Shown one piece after another: positions 51,404 through 60,123 of a DNA stretch of 64,000 bases. The translations under genes were made by a program, and so were the position numbers. Source of the DNA: an uncultured Alphaproteobacteria bacterium (GTDB taxonomy: Bacteria > Pseudomonadota > Alphaproteobacteria > Rs-D84); NCBI GenBank assembly GCA_934230415.1, contig CAKQEW010000007.1, positions 1-64,000 on the forward strand, given 5' to 3'. Position 1 is the stretch's first letter; every line of letters starts with the position of its first letter. The notes under the pieces were generated by a model. That model was not told the DNA's origin and did no database searches. It saw only the letters and a program-made list of their open reading frames with translations.

Positions 51404-54400
51404 TTATTCTTCCTTCAGATAATCTGGCATTGTGGCATAGTCGTCCAATCCGGTACACCCGATATACATGCCATAACCAACGCCGTCGCCAAAATTCGCG
51501 ATGTCATACAGGTACGTTCCATCTGACATCTGGGCCGATGGGCCAGTCAAAGCAGTACAACCATAAAATGTGCCAGCAAACGCATCATACCCAGTTTTGG
51601 CATCAACTGTCACACCATCAAATAACCCCTGTGGAATGCTGGTCAAATTTGTACATCCCCTAAAAGTTTCTACAAACATTTGCTCACTTGTAGCCCCATT
51701 TATGCTGGCAAATAACCCAGCTGGAATTTCTATTATTCCCGTCCCACTGAATGTTCCAGCGAACATACTAGAATAATCACTGCTGGTAACACCATCAAAC
51801 AGCGTTTCTGATATGTTTGTCAGATTGGCGCAACCAGCGAACGTTGCCATAAATGTCGCAAGACCACCATCAGTCCATGTCATGGGGAATATTTTACCCA
51901 AACTGCCTGACATGCTGGCAATATTACATTTAGTACCCGTGTCTTCCTCTGAAAACGATATCACACTCCATGGGCCAATTCCCGCCGCACGTGTTGTTTG
52001 GGAACTGGCGGCCTTGCCCGTGGCCAAACCGGCCAGTTTGATAGTATACGTCCCAGCATTAGAATACGTATGCGTTTTGACTGTCCGATTGGTCGGACTC
52101 ACTGTTTCCACATTTCCATCACCCCAATCAATGGTAAAATCGCCAGTTGCGCCTAACATCAGTGCAAACTCGCTGGTGTTCGGTACGGTTGTGACGCTGA
52201 ATGGAAAATCTGTCACTTCGTCCGATGGGATTGGGCCGGTGTATGTGCACGCCTTGCCGCCCCAGGCGGATGGGATGGATGCATTATCATACAGGCATGT
52301 ACCGGTGTACATATCGCCAACCTGGGATGTCGCGGTCGGGAACACATCGTACAAGTATGTTCCGTCCGGATTACGTGCCGATTTACCAACCAGCCCGCTG
52401 CAACCATAAAATGTGCGAAAGAACATCCCATGGTTTGGTGTGCCAGACAAGTTACCAAACAGTCCTAACGGAATTTCACCCGTCAACCCCTTACAATTAT
52501 AAAATGTGTCAGAGAACATGTACCAGACTGGTGTACCAGACAAGCTGCCGAACAGTCCCGATGGTATCTCGCCTGTCAGGCCACTGCAATTATAGAATGT
52601 TCCGCGGAACATATTGCTGGCTGGTGCGCCCGAAATGTTACCAAACAATCCCGCCGGGATACTACCTGTCAGGCCACTGCAATTATAGAATGTGTAATTG
52701 AACATCTCGCTGGCTGGTGCGCCAGAGATACCAGCGAACAAGTTTTCTGGGATACTGGTCAGGCCCGTACAACTGCTAAATGTGCCATCGAACATGGACT
52801 CTGCTGGTGCACCAGATATCCCCGCAAACAAATTCTCTGGAATCTCGCCAGTCAGACCACTGCAACCGCTAAATGTGCTGTCGAACATGCGGCTGGCTGG
52901 CGCACCCCTTATCCCAGAGAACAAGTTTTCTGGGATACTGGTCAAGCCAGTACAACGGGCAAATGTACCGCTAAACATATAATGGGCAGGTTTACCAGAT
53001 ATCCCCGCAAACAGGTTTTCTGGGATACTGCCAGTCAGACCACTGCAACCGCTAAATGTGCTACTGAACATGCTGTCTGCTGGGGCGCCCGACAGGTTAC
53101 CAAACAATCCTGCCGGTATACTGCCAGTCAGACCACTGCAACCGCTAAATGTGCTACTGAACATGCTGTCTGCTGGGGCGCCCGACAGGTTACCAAACAA
53201 TCCTGCCGGTATACTGCCCGTCAGCCCACTGCAACGCCAAAATGTGCCGTTGAACATGTCGCTGGCCGGTGCGCCGGATATACCAGCGAACAAACCTTCT
53301 GGTATACTTGTCAAACCCGTACAATCGCTAAATGTGTAATTGAACATCTTGCTGGCAGGTCTTCCCTTTATCCCCGCGAACAGGTTTCCCGGAATCTCGC
53401 CTGTCAGACCACTGCAATTATAGAATGTGTAATTGAACATCTCGCTGGCTGGTGCGCCAGAGATACCAGCGAACAAGTTTTCTGGGATACTGGTCAGGCC
53501 CGTACAACTGCTAAATGTGCCATCGAACATGGACTCTGCTGGTGCACCAGATATCCCCGCAAACAAATTCTCTGGAATCTCGCCAGTCAGACCACTGCAA
53601 CCGCTAAATGTGTACCGAAACATTGATTGGGCGGGTGCACCAGATATCCCCGCGAACAAATTCTCTGGAATCTCGCCTGTCAGCCCCTTACAATTTCCAA
53701 ATGTTTCATAGAACATATAACTGGCTGGTCTTCCCTTTATCCCCGCGAACAAGTTTTCGGGAATACTGCCGGTCAGATTGGTGCAACTGGAGAAAGTAGC
53801 GTAAAATATTGGTTGGCTGCCATTCGCCAATGTCGGGAATATTGCACCCAAACTGCCGCTGATACCGGCCAGGTTTTTGTTTGACCTAAAACTGATTGCC
53901 GCGATTGAGCTGGTTGAATACTTCGTCGCCGCGCCCCCAATTCTAATATCATATGCCGCGGCGGTGGTGTACGTGTGGCTGATGGTTTGACTGCTGGTGC
54001 TGGTCTTGGTTATTGTTTCCACATCACTGCCGTCGCCCCAGTCAACCCAGAACTCACCCGCGGCACCAATCCCAAAGCTGAAGCTGGTTGTGTCACTTGT
54101 GGTGGTGGCCGTGAACGGGAACGTTTTTGGTTTGGGTTTAATCAATGTCGCAACCGCCTTGTCCACCGTGTTCTTACTGGCGGCGTATGATGTGGCGTAA
54201 ATACTGTCGCCGTATCGTTTATCTGTCCCGCCCAGTCTCTTGTTCGCGACGTCAATCATTCCCATTAAATACCGCATGTTTGCCGCCGCACGTTCGTTTT
54301 TCAGGTTTGGGTGATATGCGATGTTAATTCCCCACTTTGCCGCAATCGCCTGGTGGATATACTTTACATTCACCATCGGCGATACCGATAACCACTGGGC

Positions 54401-54712
54401 ATATATTTCTGTCAGGTCGGATGGGATTGTTTCACCTGGCTGATACGTTTGACCCTTGCCATCCTCTTGTGTGTTCCAACCAATAAATGTTTTATCGCCA
54501 CAGGTAAAGGTAGTGTTCTCTTTGAATGTGCCAACCTCACCTCCGTATGTACACCAACTATCGTGCATAGTAGAACTGTCGCATGTGTTGTAGTATATAA
54601 ATTGTATTGCTTCTGGGCACCACGCCATTGCCGGCACAGTCACCATCGCCATTGCCGCGCACAGCGCCACACTGCGTAAAAAACGTATAAACCGAACAGT
54701 CATCCCAAACAC
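51404..54712 (-). CDS. BspA-like repeat surface protein, paralog 2
   Basis: 1,102 residues from a GTG at 54712, after GGGGGAG (6-nt spacing). Same layout as paralog 1: signal peptide, InlB-like segment, KYIHQAIAAKWGIN region, PKD-like domain, then about 16 repeats of about 31 residues (MFxxTFxxCxGLTxxIPxxLFAGISGAPA) and a second PKD-like part (IDWGDGNVETVSPTN) with a few last repeats. Two adjacent 93-bp units (53025-53117, 53118-53210) are identical, and a longer block near 52700-52870 is repeated near 53440-53610, evidence of recent in-frame expansion. Confidence 0.85.
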   Translation of the reverse strand: MFGMTVRFIRFLRSVALCAAMAMVTVPAMAWCPEAIQFIYYNTCDSSTMHDSWCTYGGEVGTFKENTTFTCGDKTFIGWNTQEDGKGQTYQPGETIPSDLTEIYAQWLSVSPMVNVKYIHQAIAAKWGINIAYHPNLKNERAAANMRYLMGMIDVANKRLGGTDKRYGDSIYATSYAASKNTVDKAVATLIKPKPKTFPFTATTTSDTTSFSFGIGAAGEFWVDWGDGSDVETITKTSTSSQTISHTYTTAAAYDIRIGGAATKYSTSSIAAISFRSNKNLAGISGSLGAIFPTLANGSQPIFYATFSSCTNLTGSIPENLFAGIKGRPASYMFYETFGNCKGLTGEIPENLFAGISGAPAQSMFRYTFSGCSGLTGEIPENLFAGISGAPAESMFDGTFSSCTGLTSIPENLFAGISGAPASEMFNYTFYNCSGLTGEIPGNLFAGIKGRPASKMFNYTFSDCTGLTSIPEGLFAGISGAPASDMFNGTFWRCSGLTGSIPAGLFGNLSGAPADSMFSSTFSGCSGLTGSIPAGLFGNLSGAPADSMFSSTFSGCSGLTGSIPENLFAGISGKPAHYMFSGTFARCTGLTSIPENLFSGIRGAPASRMFDSTFSGCSGLTGEIPENLFAGISGAPAESMFDGTFSSCTGLTSIPENLFAGISGAPASEMFNYTFYNCSGLTGSIPAGLFGNISGAPASNMFRGTFYNCSGLTGEIPSGLFGSLSGTPVWYMFSDTFYNCKGLTGEIPLGLFGNLSGTPNHGMFFRTFYGCSGLVGKSARNPDGTYLYDVFPTATSQVGDMYTGTCLYDNASIPSAWGGKACTYTGPIPSDEVTDFPFSVTTVPNTSEFALMLGATGDFTIDWGDGNVETVSPTNRTVKTHTYSNAGTYTIKLAGLATGKAASSQTTRAAGIGPWSVISFSEEDTGTKCNIASMSGSLGKIFPMTWTDGGLATFMATFAGCANLTNISETLFDGVTSSDYSSMFAGTFSGTGIIEIPAGLFASINGATSEQMFVETFRGCTNLTSIPQGLFDGVTVDAKTGYDAFAGTFYGCTALTGPSAQMSDGTYLYDIANFGDGVGYGMYIGCTGLDDYATMPDYLKEE
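53025..53210 (-). repeat. Exact 93-bp tandem duplication inside paralog 2
   Basis: Two adjacent identical 93-bp units, each one 31-residue protein repeat. The identity at DNA level shows a recent event, unlike the diverged units around it. Confidence 0.85.
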
Positions 54713-54725
54713 AGGTTTCTCCCCC

Positions 54726-54846
54726 AATATTGCCGAACCTAAACGGTGGTTTATTTACGTCGTAATCTGATTGACACAGCGCCCAGAAAACCGCTATTAT
54801 TCCATTCATAAGAATGCCGAAAATAAACCACCGTTTATTTTCGGCA
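54726..54846 (-). promoter_or_regulatory. Palindromic leader of BspA-like paralog 2
   Basis: Nearly identical to the leader of paralog 1: hairpin at 54815-54846 and complementary second element at 54732-54756. The only clear difference is the absence of a 9-bp insertion (GCAAATATT-type) present in paralog 1 next to the ribosome site. Confidence 0.6.
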
Positions 54847-54889
54847 TTAATTCTTACCCGCAACACCATACTGGGCGCGGGGTGTAACG

Positions 54890-55530
54890 GTTTTTAGAGG
54901 TGCGTTTTTTTGCGTTTTTTAGTTGTCACTGCGTGGCAATGGGCCCCGACCTTCGTCGGGGTGACGGTTATTGTGTGATTACTGTTTCATACTGCCGACA
55001 CCCCGGCGCGTTGCGCCACCCCTCTGGTCAGAGGGGAATTTACTGCGTTCTTTATTATATCTCGTCACCCCGGCGAAGGCCGGGGTCCATTGCCCCGCAG
55101 GGACAAATATGTGCGCTGACGCGCAAGTCCATTCACCTGGATTCCGGGGTCAAGCCCCGGAATGACAAGTTTTTAAGTTCCTTACTATGAACATTGTTTA
55201 ATTTTATGTCGTGTAATTTATTTTGTGTCATCCCGTGGCTTGACCACGGGATCCAGGTAATTAAAATGTTGCGAGCGAAAGCGAGCACAAACACAACACG
55301 TTGCGGCTTCTCAAGACCACCCCGGCCGGTGGCCACCCCGACCCGGGTCCCGCAAAATCGTCAGATTTTGTGGGTGGTTCTATGGAGGAGTACCCGAAGG
55401 GGGAGGTGGTCTTTTTATTTGTCCCTGCGGGGCAATAGATACCGGCCTGCGCCGGTATGACGGAATAAAAAACATTGCTCTCTGCACTCTGCTCTTTGCT
55501 CTCTATTATCTATGCTCTATTATCTGTGCT
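54890..55530. repeat. Dispersed intergenic repeat mosaic, copy 6
   Basis: Largest mosaic, about 640 nt. Includes GTCACCCCGGCGAAGGCCGGGGTCCATTG-type and GTCATCCCGTGGCTTGACCACGGGATCC-type palindromes, CGCAAAATCGTCAGATTTTGTG, TTTGTCCCTGCGGGGCAAT and a CTCT-rich end (ATTGCTCTCTGCACTCTGCT). No gene; several spurious frames cross it. Confidence 0.65.
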
Positions 55531-55531
55531 C

Positions 55532-55562
55532 TAAAAAAAACACCGCCTGGGTGGGCGGTGGT
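55532..55562 (-). terminator. Intrinsic terminator of the cold-shock gene
   Basis: On the minus strand CACCGCCC/GGCGGTG stem followed by TTTTTTTT. Confidence 0.8.
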
Positions 55563-55578
55563 TCAGAATTCATCTGTT

Positions 55579-55923
55579 TTACGATTTCTTCCAGAATGCA
55601 AATCCGCGACGGGTTGATTTCTCTTCGCGCTGCTTTCTGTCTTCGGTCGCACGGCGATGTTCCGCACGACGTTCGTGGAATCTGCGTGCAGATTCTTCAT
55701 CACGCTGAATCAATTTCAATTCGGTGACAGACAATTTGCCGTTACGTACTTCTTCATCAAATTCAACGATATCATTTTCGTTCAAGAATCTGATACCTGC
55801 TGCCTTTAACGCGCTGGAATGAACGAATACATCATCTGTGTTGCCGTCCGCGTTTGGTGCATCGGGTGTAATGAAACCAAAGCACTTTTTGCCGTTATAC
55901 CATTTTACTTTACCTTGACGCAT
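55579..55923 (-). CDS. Cold-shock domain protein with basic tail
   Basis: 114 residues. Residues 1-68 are a CspA fold with GKVKWYNGKKCFGFI (RNP1-like, Cys in place of the usual Gly) and VFVHSSALK (RNP2). The 45-residue tail is rich in Arg and Glu and ends RRGFAFWKKS. Single-stranded nucleic acid binding expected. AAAGGA precedes the ATG. Confidence 0.9.
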   Translation of the reverse strand: MRQGKVKWYNGKKCFGFITPDAPNADGNTDDVFVHSSALKAAGIRFLNENDIVEFDEEVRNGKLSVTELKLIQRDEESARRFHERRAEHRRATEDRKQREEKSTRRGFAFWKKS

Positions 55924-56071
55924 AATCTATGTCCTTTGTTATGCTTGTTATGGTTCTGTGCAACTCTTACGCTGAACCTGGTACAATTGTGACGAAAATA
56001 CAGATTCAATGCAAGAAAATAACATTCCTATACTTTTATCAAAAAATATGATATAATTGCGCCCGCAACAC

Positions 56072-56094
56072 AAAAACAGCGGGATATTTCCCGC
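56072..56094 (-). terminator. Intrinsic terminator after the Rel/Spo-like gene
   Basis: GCGGGA/TCCCGC stem with T-rich flanks on both strands, just past the stop at 56105. Confidence 0.65.
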
Positions 56095-56104
56095 CATTTT
56101 TTTA

Positions 56105-57511
56105 CTATTTATTTGGCTTTTTATAGTAACGCTGGACCTCGGTCATGACAAAGTTAAACAGACGACCAGACAACGTGTCCAACGGCACCGACCAACCACG
56201 ATGGCCATACGGCATCGCCGCAACCAGAATAAAGTTCGCCATAAAGCGGAAAATTTCTGATTCCTGGGTTTGCGTCAGTTTCGTTGGCGCATCGGTGATG
56301 TGGAAAACCTCGTTTTCTATGGCATCTTCCAATTTGCCCATAATGCGTTCAACAACGCGTGGCGGGTAATACAACGTGCATTTCTTTGGGAACCCTTCAA
56401 ATAACGAGACATCGTTGCCCTGGCCGTACAGGATGTTCCACCCAACACGGTCAAACAAACTTTCCAGACAGTCACATATCATCAGGTTGTATTCTTTTGC
56501 GCCACCTTCCATAAAATCGGCCAGACGACGTTCAATGTTTTCACTGGCGCGGCATGCCTTTTTACGTGCAACCTCGTAATGTTCATGCGTTTTGCGTTCG
56601 TATTCAAAGAATGTACGTACCTGGCAAATGATTTCCATCGGGACAACGAACCCATCCTTGCCGATATCAATTATCAGTTTCGCATCACGGTAATTACGCG
56701 GGTTGTCCATGTCATAGAAATTATCACGCACCGACAAAATGCGTTCTGGCATCATTTCACGCACGCGCTCAATAAATGTTCGCGCCTGGGGAATCAGGTC
56801 AAACAGGCACTTTACACGCCATACGTCCTGGAGGCGCATACGTGGCGGGCGAATTTTATCCAGCGCACGCACCAATTCCACCGCAATCTGTTCATGGCCC
56901 GAACCAATGATGGACAGGACCGTTTCAGACGGCGTGGAAATATAGCGTTCTGATAATTTCTCGCGAATCTTGGTCGCGATGGCATCCGCAGACGCCACCC
57001 GTTCGTGTGATGCAATGACGCGGTGGACGGTGGTGGCAACCTCTTCCACATACTGGGCGTAATATTTGCCAACAATTTTATCTAATGCACGGTCTATGCT
57101 TTTCTGGGCGCCAACAATGACCGTAACGATGGATGACACCGCCAGGTCTATTTTATGTCCGGCCTCGCTGGAAAAGAACTGGTTACGCATCGGGTCCGCA
57201 TCCAGACGATGGTGCACAATGTACGGCGACAATGGATTTATGTCTGCAATGCGCAACGGTTCATCAATTGCACTGTCGGTGGCATAATCATAACGCGCAA
57301 CCGGTGCCTTGGGCGCCCCAAAACATTTCCCCAGGAAATAGAACACTTCGCGGTACCACGTCATGCTGTCTGAATACAGACGCGTCAGGTACGCGGCCGC
57401 CTCGTCATTAATGCGCCCAGATGCACGGGCGTTTTCTATGGCTTCCTGATTTTTTTTGTCATGATCCGCAACCATATCATTGATATAGTTTTCTGGATAC
57501 GGGGCTGTCAT
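56105..57511 (-). CDS. Unknown protein with a possible RelA/SpoT-like domain
   Basis: 468 residues, GGAGAG before the ATG. Around residues 235-330 the order WRVKCLFDL, then ARTFIERVREMMPERI, NYRDAKLIIDI and VPMEIICQVRTFFEYERKTHEHY resembles a RelA/SpoT nucleotidyltransferase fold (its GYRAIH and EIQIRT regions). Key residues are not all matched, so it may be inactive or only related. No membrane segment. It lies 15 nt upstream of lysS in the opposite sense of reading order, that is downstream of lysS on the same strand, and may be its operon partner. Confidence 0.6.
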   Translation of the reverse strand: MTAPYPENYINDMVADHDKKNQEAIENARASGRINDEAAAYLTRLYSDSMTWYREVFYFLGKCFGAPKAPVARYDYATDSAIDEPLRIADINPLSPYIVHHRLDADPMRNQFFSSEAGHKIDLAVSSIVTVIVGAQKSIDRALDKIVGKYYAQYVEEVATTVHRVIASHERVASADAIATKIREKLSERYISTPSETVLSIIGSGHEQIAVELVRALDKIRPPRMRLQDVWRVKCLFDLIPQARTFIERVREMMPERILSVRDNFYDMDNPRNYRDAKLIIDIGKDGFVVPMEIICQVRTFFEYERKTHEHYEVARKKACRASENIERRLADFMEGGAKEYNLMICDCLESLFDRVGWNILYGQGNDVSLFEGFPKKCTLYYPPRVVERIMGKLEDAIENEVFHITDAPTKLTQTQESEIFRFMANFILVAAMPYGHRGWSVPLDTLSGRLFNFVMTEVQRYYKKPNK

Positions 57512-57526
57512 TGTTTTATCTCTCCT

Positions 57527-58993
57527 TTACTTCATAATCGGGAACAGAATCACATCGCGCAGGGTTGGCTGGTCAAATATAATGCTGGCCAAACGATCAA
57601 CACCCACCCCAACACCGGAAATCGGCGGGAACCCATGTTCCATCGCGCGCACATAATCGTTATCTGGGTTAAATGCTTCTTCGTCCCCACCGGCGATATT
57701 CTTGGCCTGTTGCTCAAACGCCGCCAATTGCTGAATCGGGTTCACCAATTCCGAATATCCCTTGCACAGTTCTGCACCACATACCAGTAACTGGAACATA
57801 TCCAGGCAGCGGTCGTCTGCATCGCTGTGGCGCGCCAATGGTACCATATATGTCGGATAATTGTATAGGAACGTTGGCTGAACAATTGTGTCACGAATCT
57901 TGCGCTTGTACACATAATCCACCAATGTCGGCACGGATTTCAGATCATCCAATTCGCCCGCTGGGAACATGCCCTGGGACACCAACTGGTCACGCAATGC
58001 GTCCATATCGTCAAAGTCCAGAATGTTGCATCCGAACAATTCGTTCATACGCGCGGTATAATCCATCATTTCGTATTTAGAGAAATCCAATTCGGTTCCC
58101 TGGTATGAAATCTGTAATGTGCCACGGCAACGCTGAATCAGGTTCTGAATCAATTCCCATGTGAATTTCAGGTTACGTTTCCAATCCCAGTACGCCGCAT
58201 ACCATTCAACCATTGTGAATTCTTGCAGATGCATCGCATCCATACCTTCGTTGCGAAAATCCTTGGCCACTTCATATACGCGGTCAAATCCGGCGCAATT
58301 TGCCAGCTTTAAGAATAATTCTGGGGAAATGCGTAACTGGAAATCCGCATCCAATGCATTGTGATGCGTCATAAACGGACGCGCCGCCGCACCCGATGCA
58401 ACGTTCTGCATCACCGGCGTTTCAATTTCCAGAAATCCATTATTGTTCATGAATTCGCGCCAGTACTGTGTCATTTTAAAACGCCCCAACAATGTATTGC
58501 GGGTTTCTGGGTTGGAAATGATGTCCAGATAACGCTGGCGATAACGGGTTTCTGTATCGGTCAAACCATGGAATTTTTCCGGTAATGGACGCAGTGCCTT
58601 GGACAAAATGGTGTATGATGCAACACGCACGGTTAATTCGCCCGCAGTTGTATGATACAGTTCGCCATCAATTCCGATAAAATCACCCAAGTCAACGTTC
58701 GCCTTCATAAACTTGTATTGTTCTTCGCCCAATTCTTCGCGGGACATTGAAAACTGAATTTCACCGGCGATATCATATATACGGCCGAACATCAATTTTC
58801 CCAACCAACGCAGTGCCGTCACACGCCCCGCCAATTTCACCGGTGTGCCATCCGCCAATGCACGCGCATCAGCGATTGTATGCGTACGATCAAATTTATC
58901 CTTCCATACAACGCCATCGCGGGCGCGGATGTTTTCCGCCTTTTGCAGGCGCGCCTGTAATTCATTGGTTGAAATCGTTGTATTATCTGCCAT
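57527..58993 (-). CDS. lysS: Lysyl-tRNA synthetase, class II
   Basis: 488 residues. OB-fold anticodon domain (about 1-150), motif 1 region FLEIETPVMQNVASGAAARPF, motif 2 FRNEGMDAMHLQEFTM and motif 3 GVGVGVDRLASIIF. Charges tRNA-Lys. The ATG at 58993 follows AAGGGAAAAG. Its leader holds a Lys-containing peptide frame and terminator. Confidence 0.95.
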   Translation of the reverse strand: MADNTTISTNELQARLQKAENIRARDGVVWKDKFDRTHTIADARALADGTPVKLAGRVTALRWLGKLMFGRIYDIAGEIQFSMSREELGEEQYKFMKANVDLGDFIGIDGELYHTTAGELTVRVASYTILSKALRPLPEKFHGLTDTETRYRQRYLDIISNPETRNTLLGRFKMTQYWREFMNNNGFLEIETPVMQNVASGAAARPFMTHHNALDADFQLRISPELFLKLANCAGFDRVYEVAKDFRNEGMDAMHLQEFTMVEWYAAYWDWKRNLKFTWELIQNLIQRCRGTLQISYQGTELDFSKYEMMDYTARMNELFGCNILDFDDMDALRDQLVSQGMFPAGELDDLKSVPTLVDYVYKRKIRDTIVQPTFLYNYPTYMVPLARHSDADDRCLDMFQLLVCGAELCKGYSELVNPIQQLAAFEQQAKNIAGGDEEAFNPDNDYVRAMEHGFPPISGVGVGVDRLASIIFDQPTLRDVILFPIMK

Positions 58994-59022
58994 TTTCTTT
59001 TCCCTTGGTTGGTGCAATTTAT

Positions 59023-59051
59023 AAAAAACGGACGCAGAAAAGTGCGTCCGT
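59023..59051 (-). terminator. Intrinsic terminator in the lysS leader, candidate attenuator
   Basis: ACGGACGCA/TGCGTCCGT stem with a T tract on the minus strand, about 30 nt before lysS and facing into it. GTGCG (59068-59072 on the RNA) can pair with CGCAC (59042-59046) of the stem, an alternative fold that would break the terminator. Confidence 0.65.
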
Positions 59052-59077
59052 CATTTAAACTGATGGTCGCACGCGAT

Positions 59078-59110
59078 TTATAAAAATTTTTTCAAATTTA
59101 TTACTTTCAT
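59078..59110 (-). CDS. Candidate lysS leader peptide
   Basis: Ten codons, MKVINLKKFL, with three Lys including a KK pair, ending 27 nt before the terminator stem. Arrangement fits ribosome-mediated attenuation. The ribosome site (CAGAAAA) is weak, so translation is unproven. Confidence 0.4.
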   Translation of the reverse strand: MKVINLKKFL

Positions 59111-59151
59111 TTTTCTGTTTGACCTGTGTGCCTGTGTTAACAGCCCCCAGA

Positions 59152-59179
59152 TTATTACGAAAAAAAACATAAATGTAAA
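59152..59179 (-). promoter_or_regulatory. Predicted lysS promoter
   Basis: On the minus strand TTTACA (59174-59179), 16-bp spacer, TAATAA (59152-59157), giving a leader of about 150 nt. Confidence 0.45.
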
Positions 59180-59251
59180 GGATAAATTACGCCCCGCCCC
59201 ACATAAAATAATTATGCAAGAACAAAATTATTAAAAATTATAATTATTTCC

Positions 59252-59280
59252 TTGTATTGCATTCTGCAAAATGATATTTT
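59252..59280 (+). promoter_or_regulatory. Predicted promoter of the ABC-2 efflux operon
   Basis: TTGTAT (59252-59257), 17-bp spacer, TATTTT (59275-59280); about 90 nt leader to the ATG at 59374 with a strong GGGGGGG site. Confidence 0.5.
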
Positions 59281-59373
59281 CGTGGCGACATACATATAAC
59301 ATCAGAATTTATACCTGGGGGCAAACCACGTGTAAATTTGCAATGATGTGACAAACGGGGGGGAAAACACAAA

Positions 59374-60123
59374 ATGAAAGCAAAACAAAAGAAAATGTTG
59401 CGGATATGCGCAATGGCGGCTGTGGTCATTATCGCGGCATTTATTATTGTGAAATTTGTTATTTCACATCGGCCATTTACATATGCGGGCACCCTGGAAA
59501 CGACCAAGGTTGTTGTATCTGCACGTGTGGCGTCTGATATTTCCGAATTCCATGTCGCCGAAGGCGACACAGTCACCCGCGACCAACCACTGCTGACCAT
59601 GTCATGTGATGCGTACAAAATTTTGGCCCAACAATTGGACAACGATTATGAACGCGCGGACGCCCTGGTGGCCAAGGGTCATATGTCCCAGGCCGAATAC
59701 GATGTCGTTGCGCGCAACAAACACGACAATGACCTGAAACTGTCCTGGTGCAACGTGGTGTCCCCAATTGACGGTATGGTTATTACCAAGTTCCGCGAGG
59801 TTGGCGAAGTTGTCGCCCCGGGGTCAACCCTGGTATCGTTGGCCAATCCATATGACATATGGGCGTATTTCTATGTTCCGTATGATATGTTGCATAAATT
59901 GAATGTCGGCGATACCGTCACCGGTATTTTACCAGAGGCCGCCGGCAAGACATTCCCAGGCAAAATTATCAAGATAAACGAACAGGCAGAATTTACCCCA
60001 AAGAATGTCCAGACGCGCGCCGAGCGCACCCGTTTGGTATATGGGGTCAAAGTGAAATTTGAAAACCCAGATTTAACCCTGAAATCCGGCATGACAATTG
60101 AAAGCACATTGTTAAATGACTAA
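59374..60123 (+). CDS. HlyD-type membrane fusion protein
   Basis: 249 residues: N-terminal membrane anchor (ICAMAAVVIIAAFIIV), biotinyl-lipoyl-like halves (VVVSARVASDISEFHVAEGDTV and CNVVSPIDGMVITKFREVGEVV) around a short alpha-hairpin, then a beta-barrel part. Typical of YbhG/YhiI adaptors of ABC-2 efflux pumps. The hairpin is shorter than usual. It overlaps the first ATPase by 8 nt; first gene of a five-gene operon. Confidence 0.9.
   Translation: MKAKQKKMLRICAMAAVVIIAAFIIVKFVISHRPFTYAGTLETTKVVVSARVASDISEFHVAEGDTVTRDQPLLTMSCDAYKILAQQLDNDYERADALVAKGHMSQAEYDVVARNKHDNDLKLSWCNVVSPIDGMVITKFREVGEVVAPGSTLVSLANPYDIWAYFYVPYDMLHKLNVGDTVTGILPEAAGKTFPGKIIKINEQAEFTPKNVQTRAERTRLVYGVKVKFENPDLTLKSGMTIESTLLND

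Noticed and set aside
51813..53711. Long open frames on the plus strand opposite paralog 2
   Set aside because: They are mirror images of the repeat-coding strand; no ribosome sites and no independent family motifs.
51404..54712. CRISPR-like periodic repeats
   Set aside because: The period is 90-93 bp, in frame with one long coding sequence, the units differ by codon-like changes, and there are no unique spacers.
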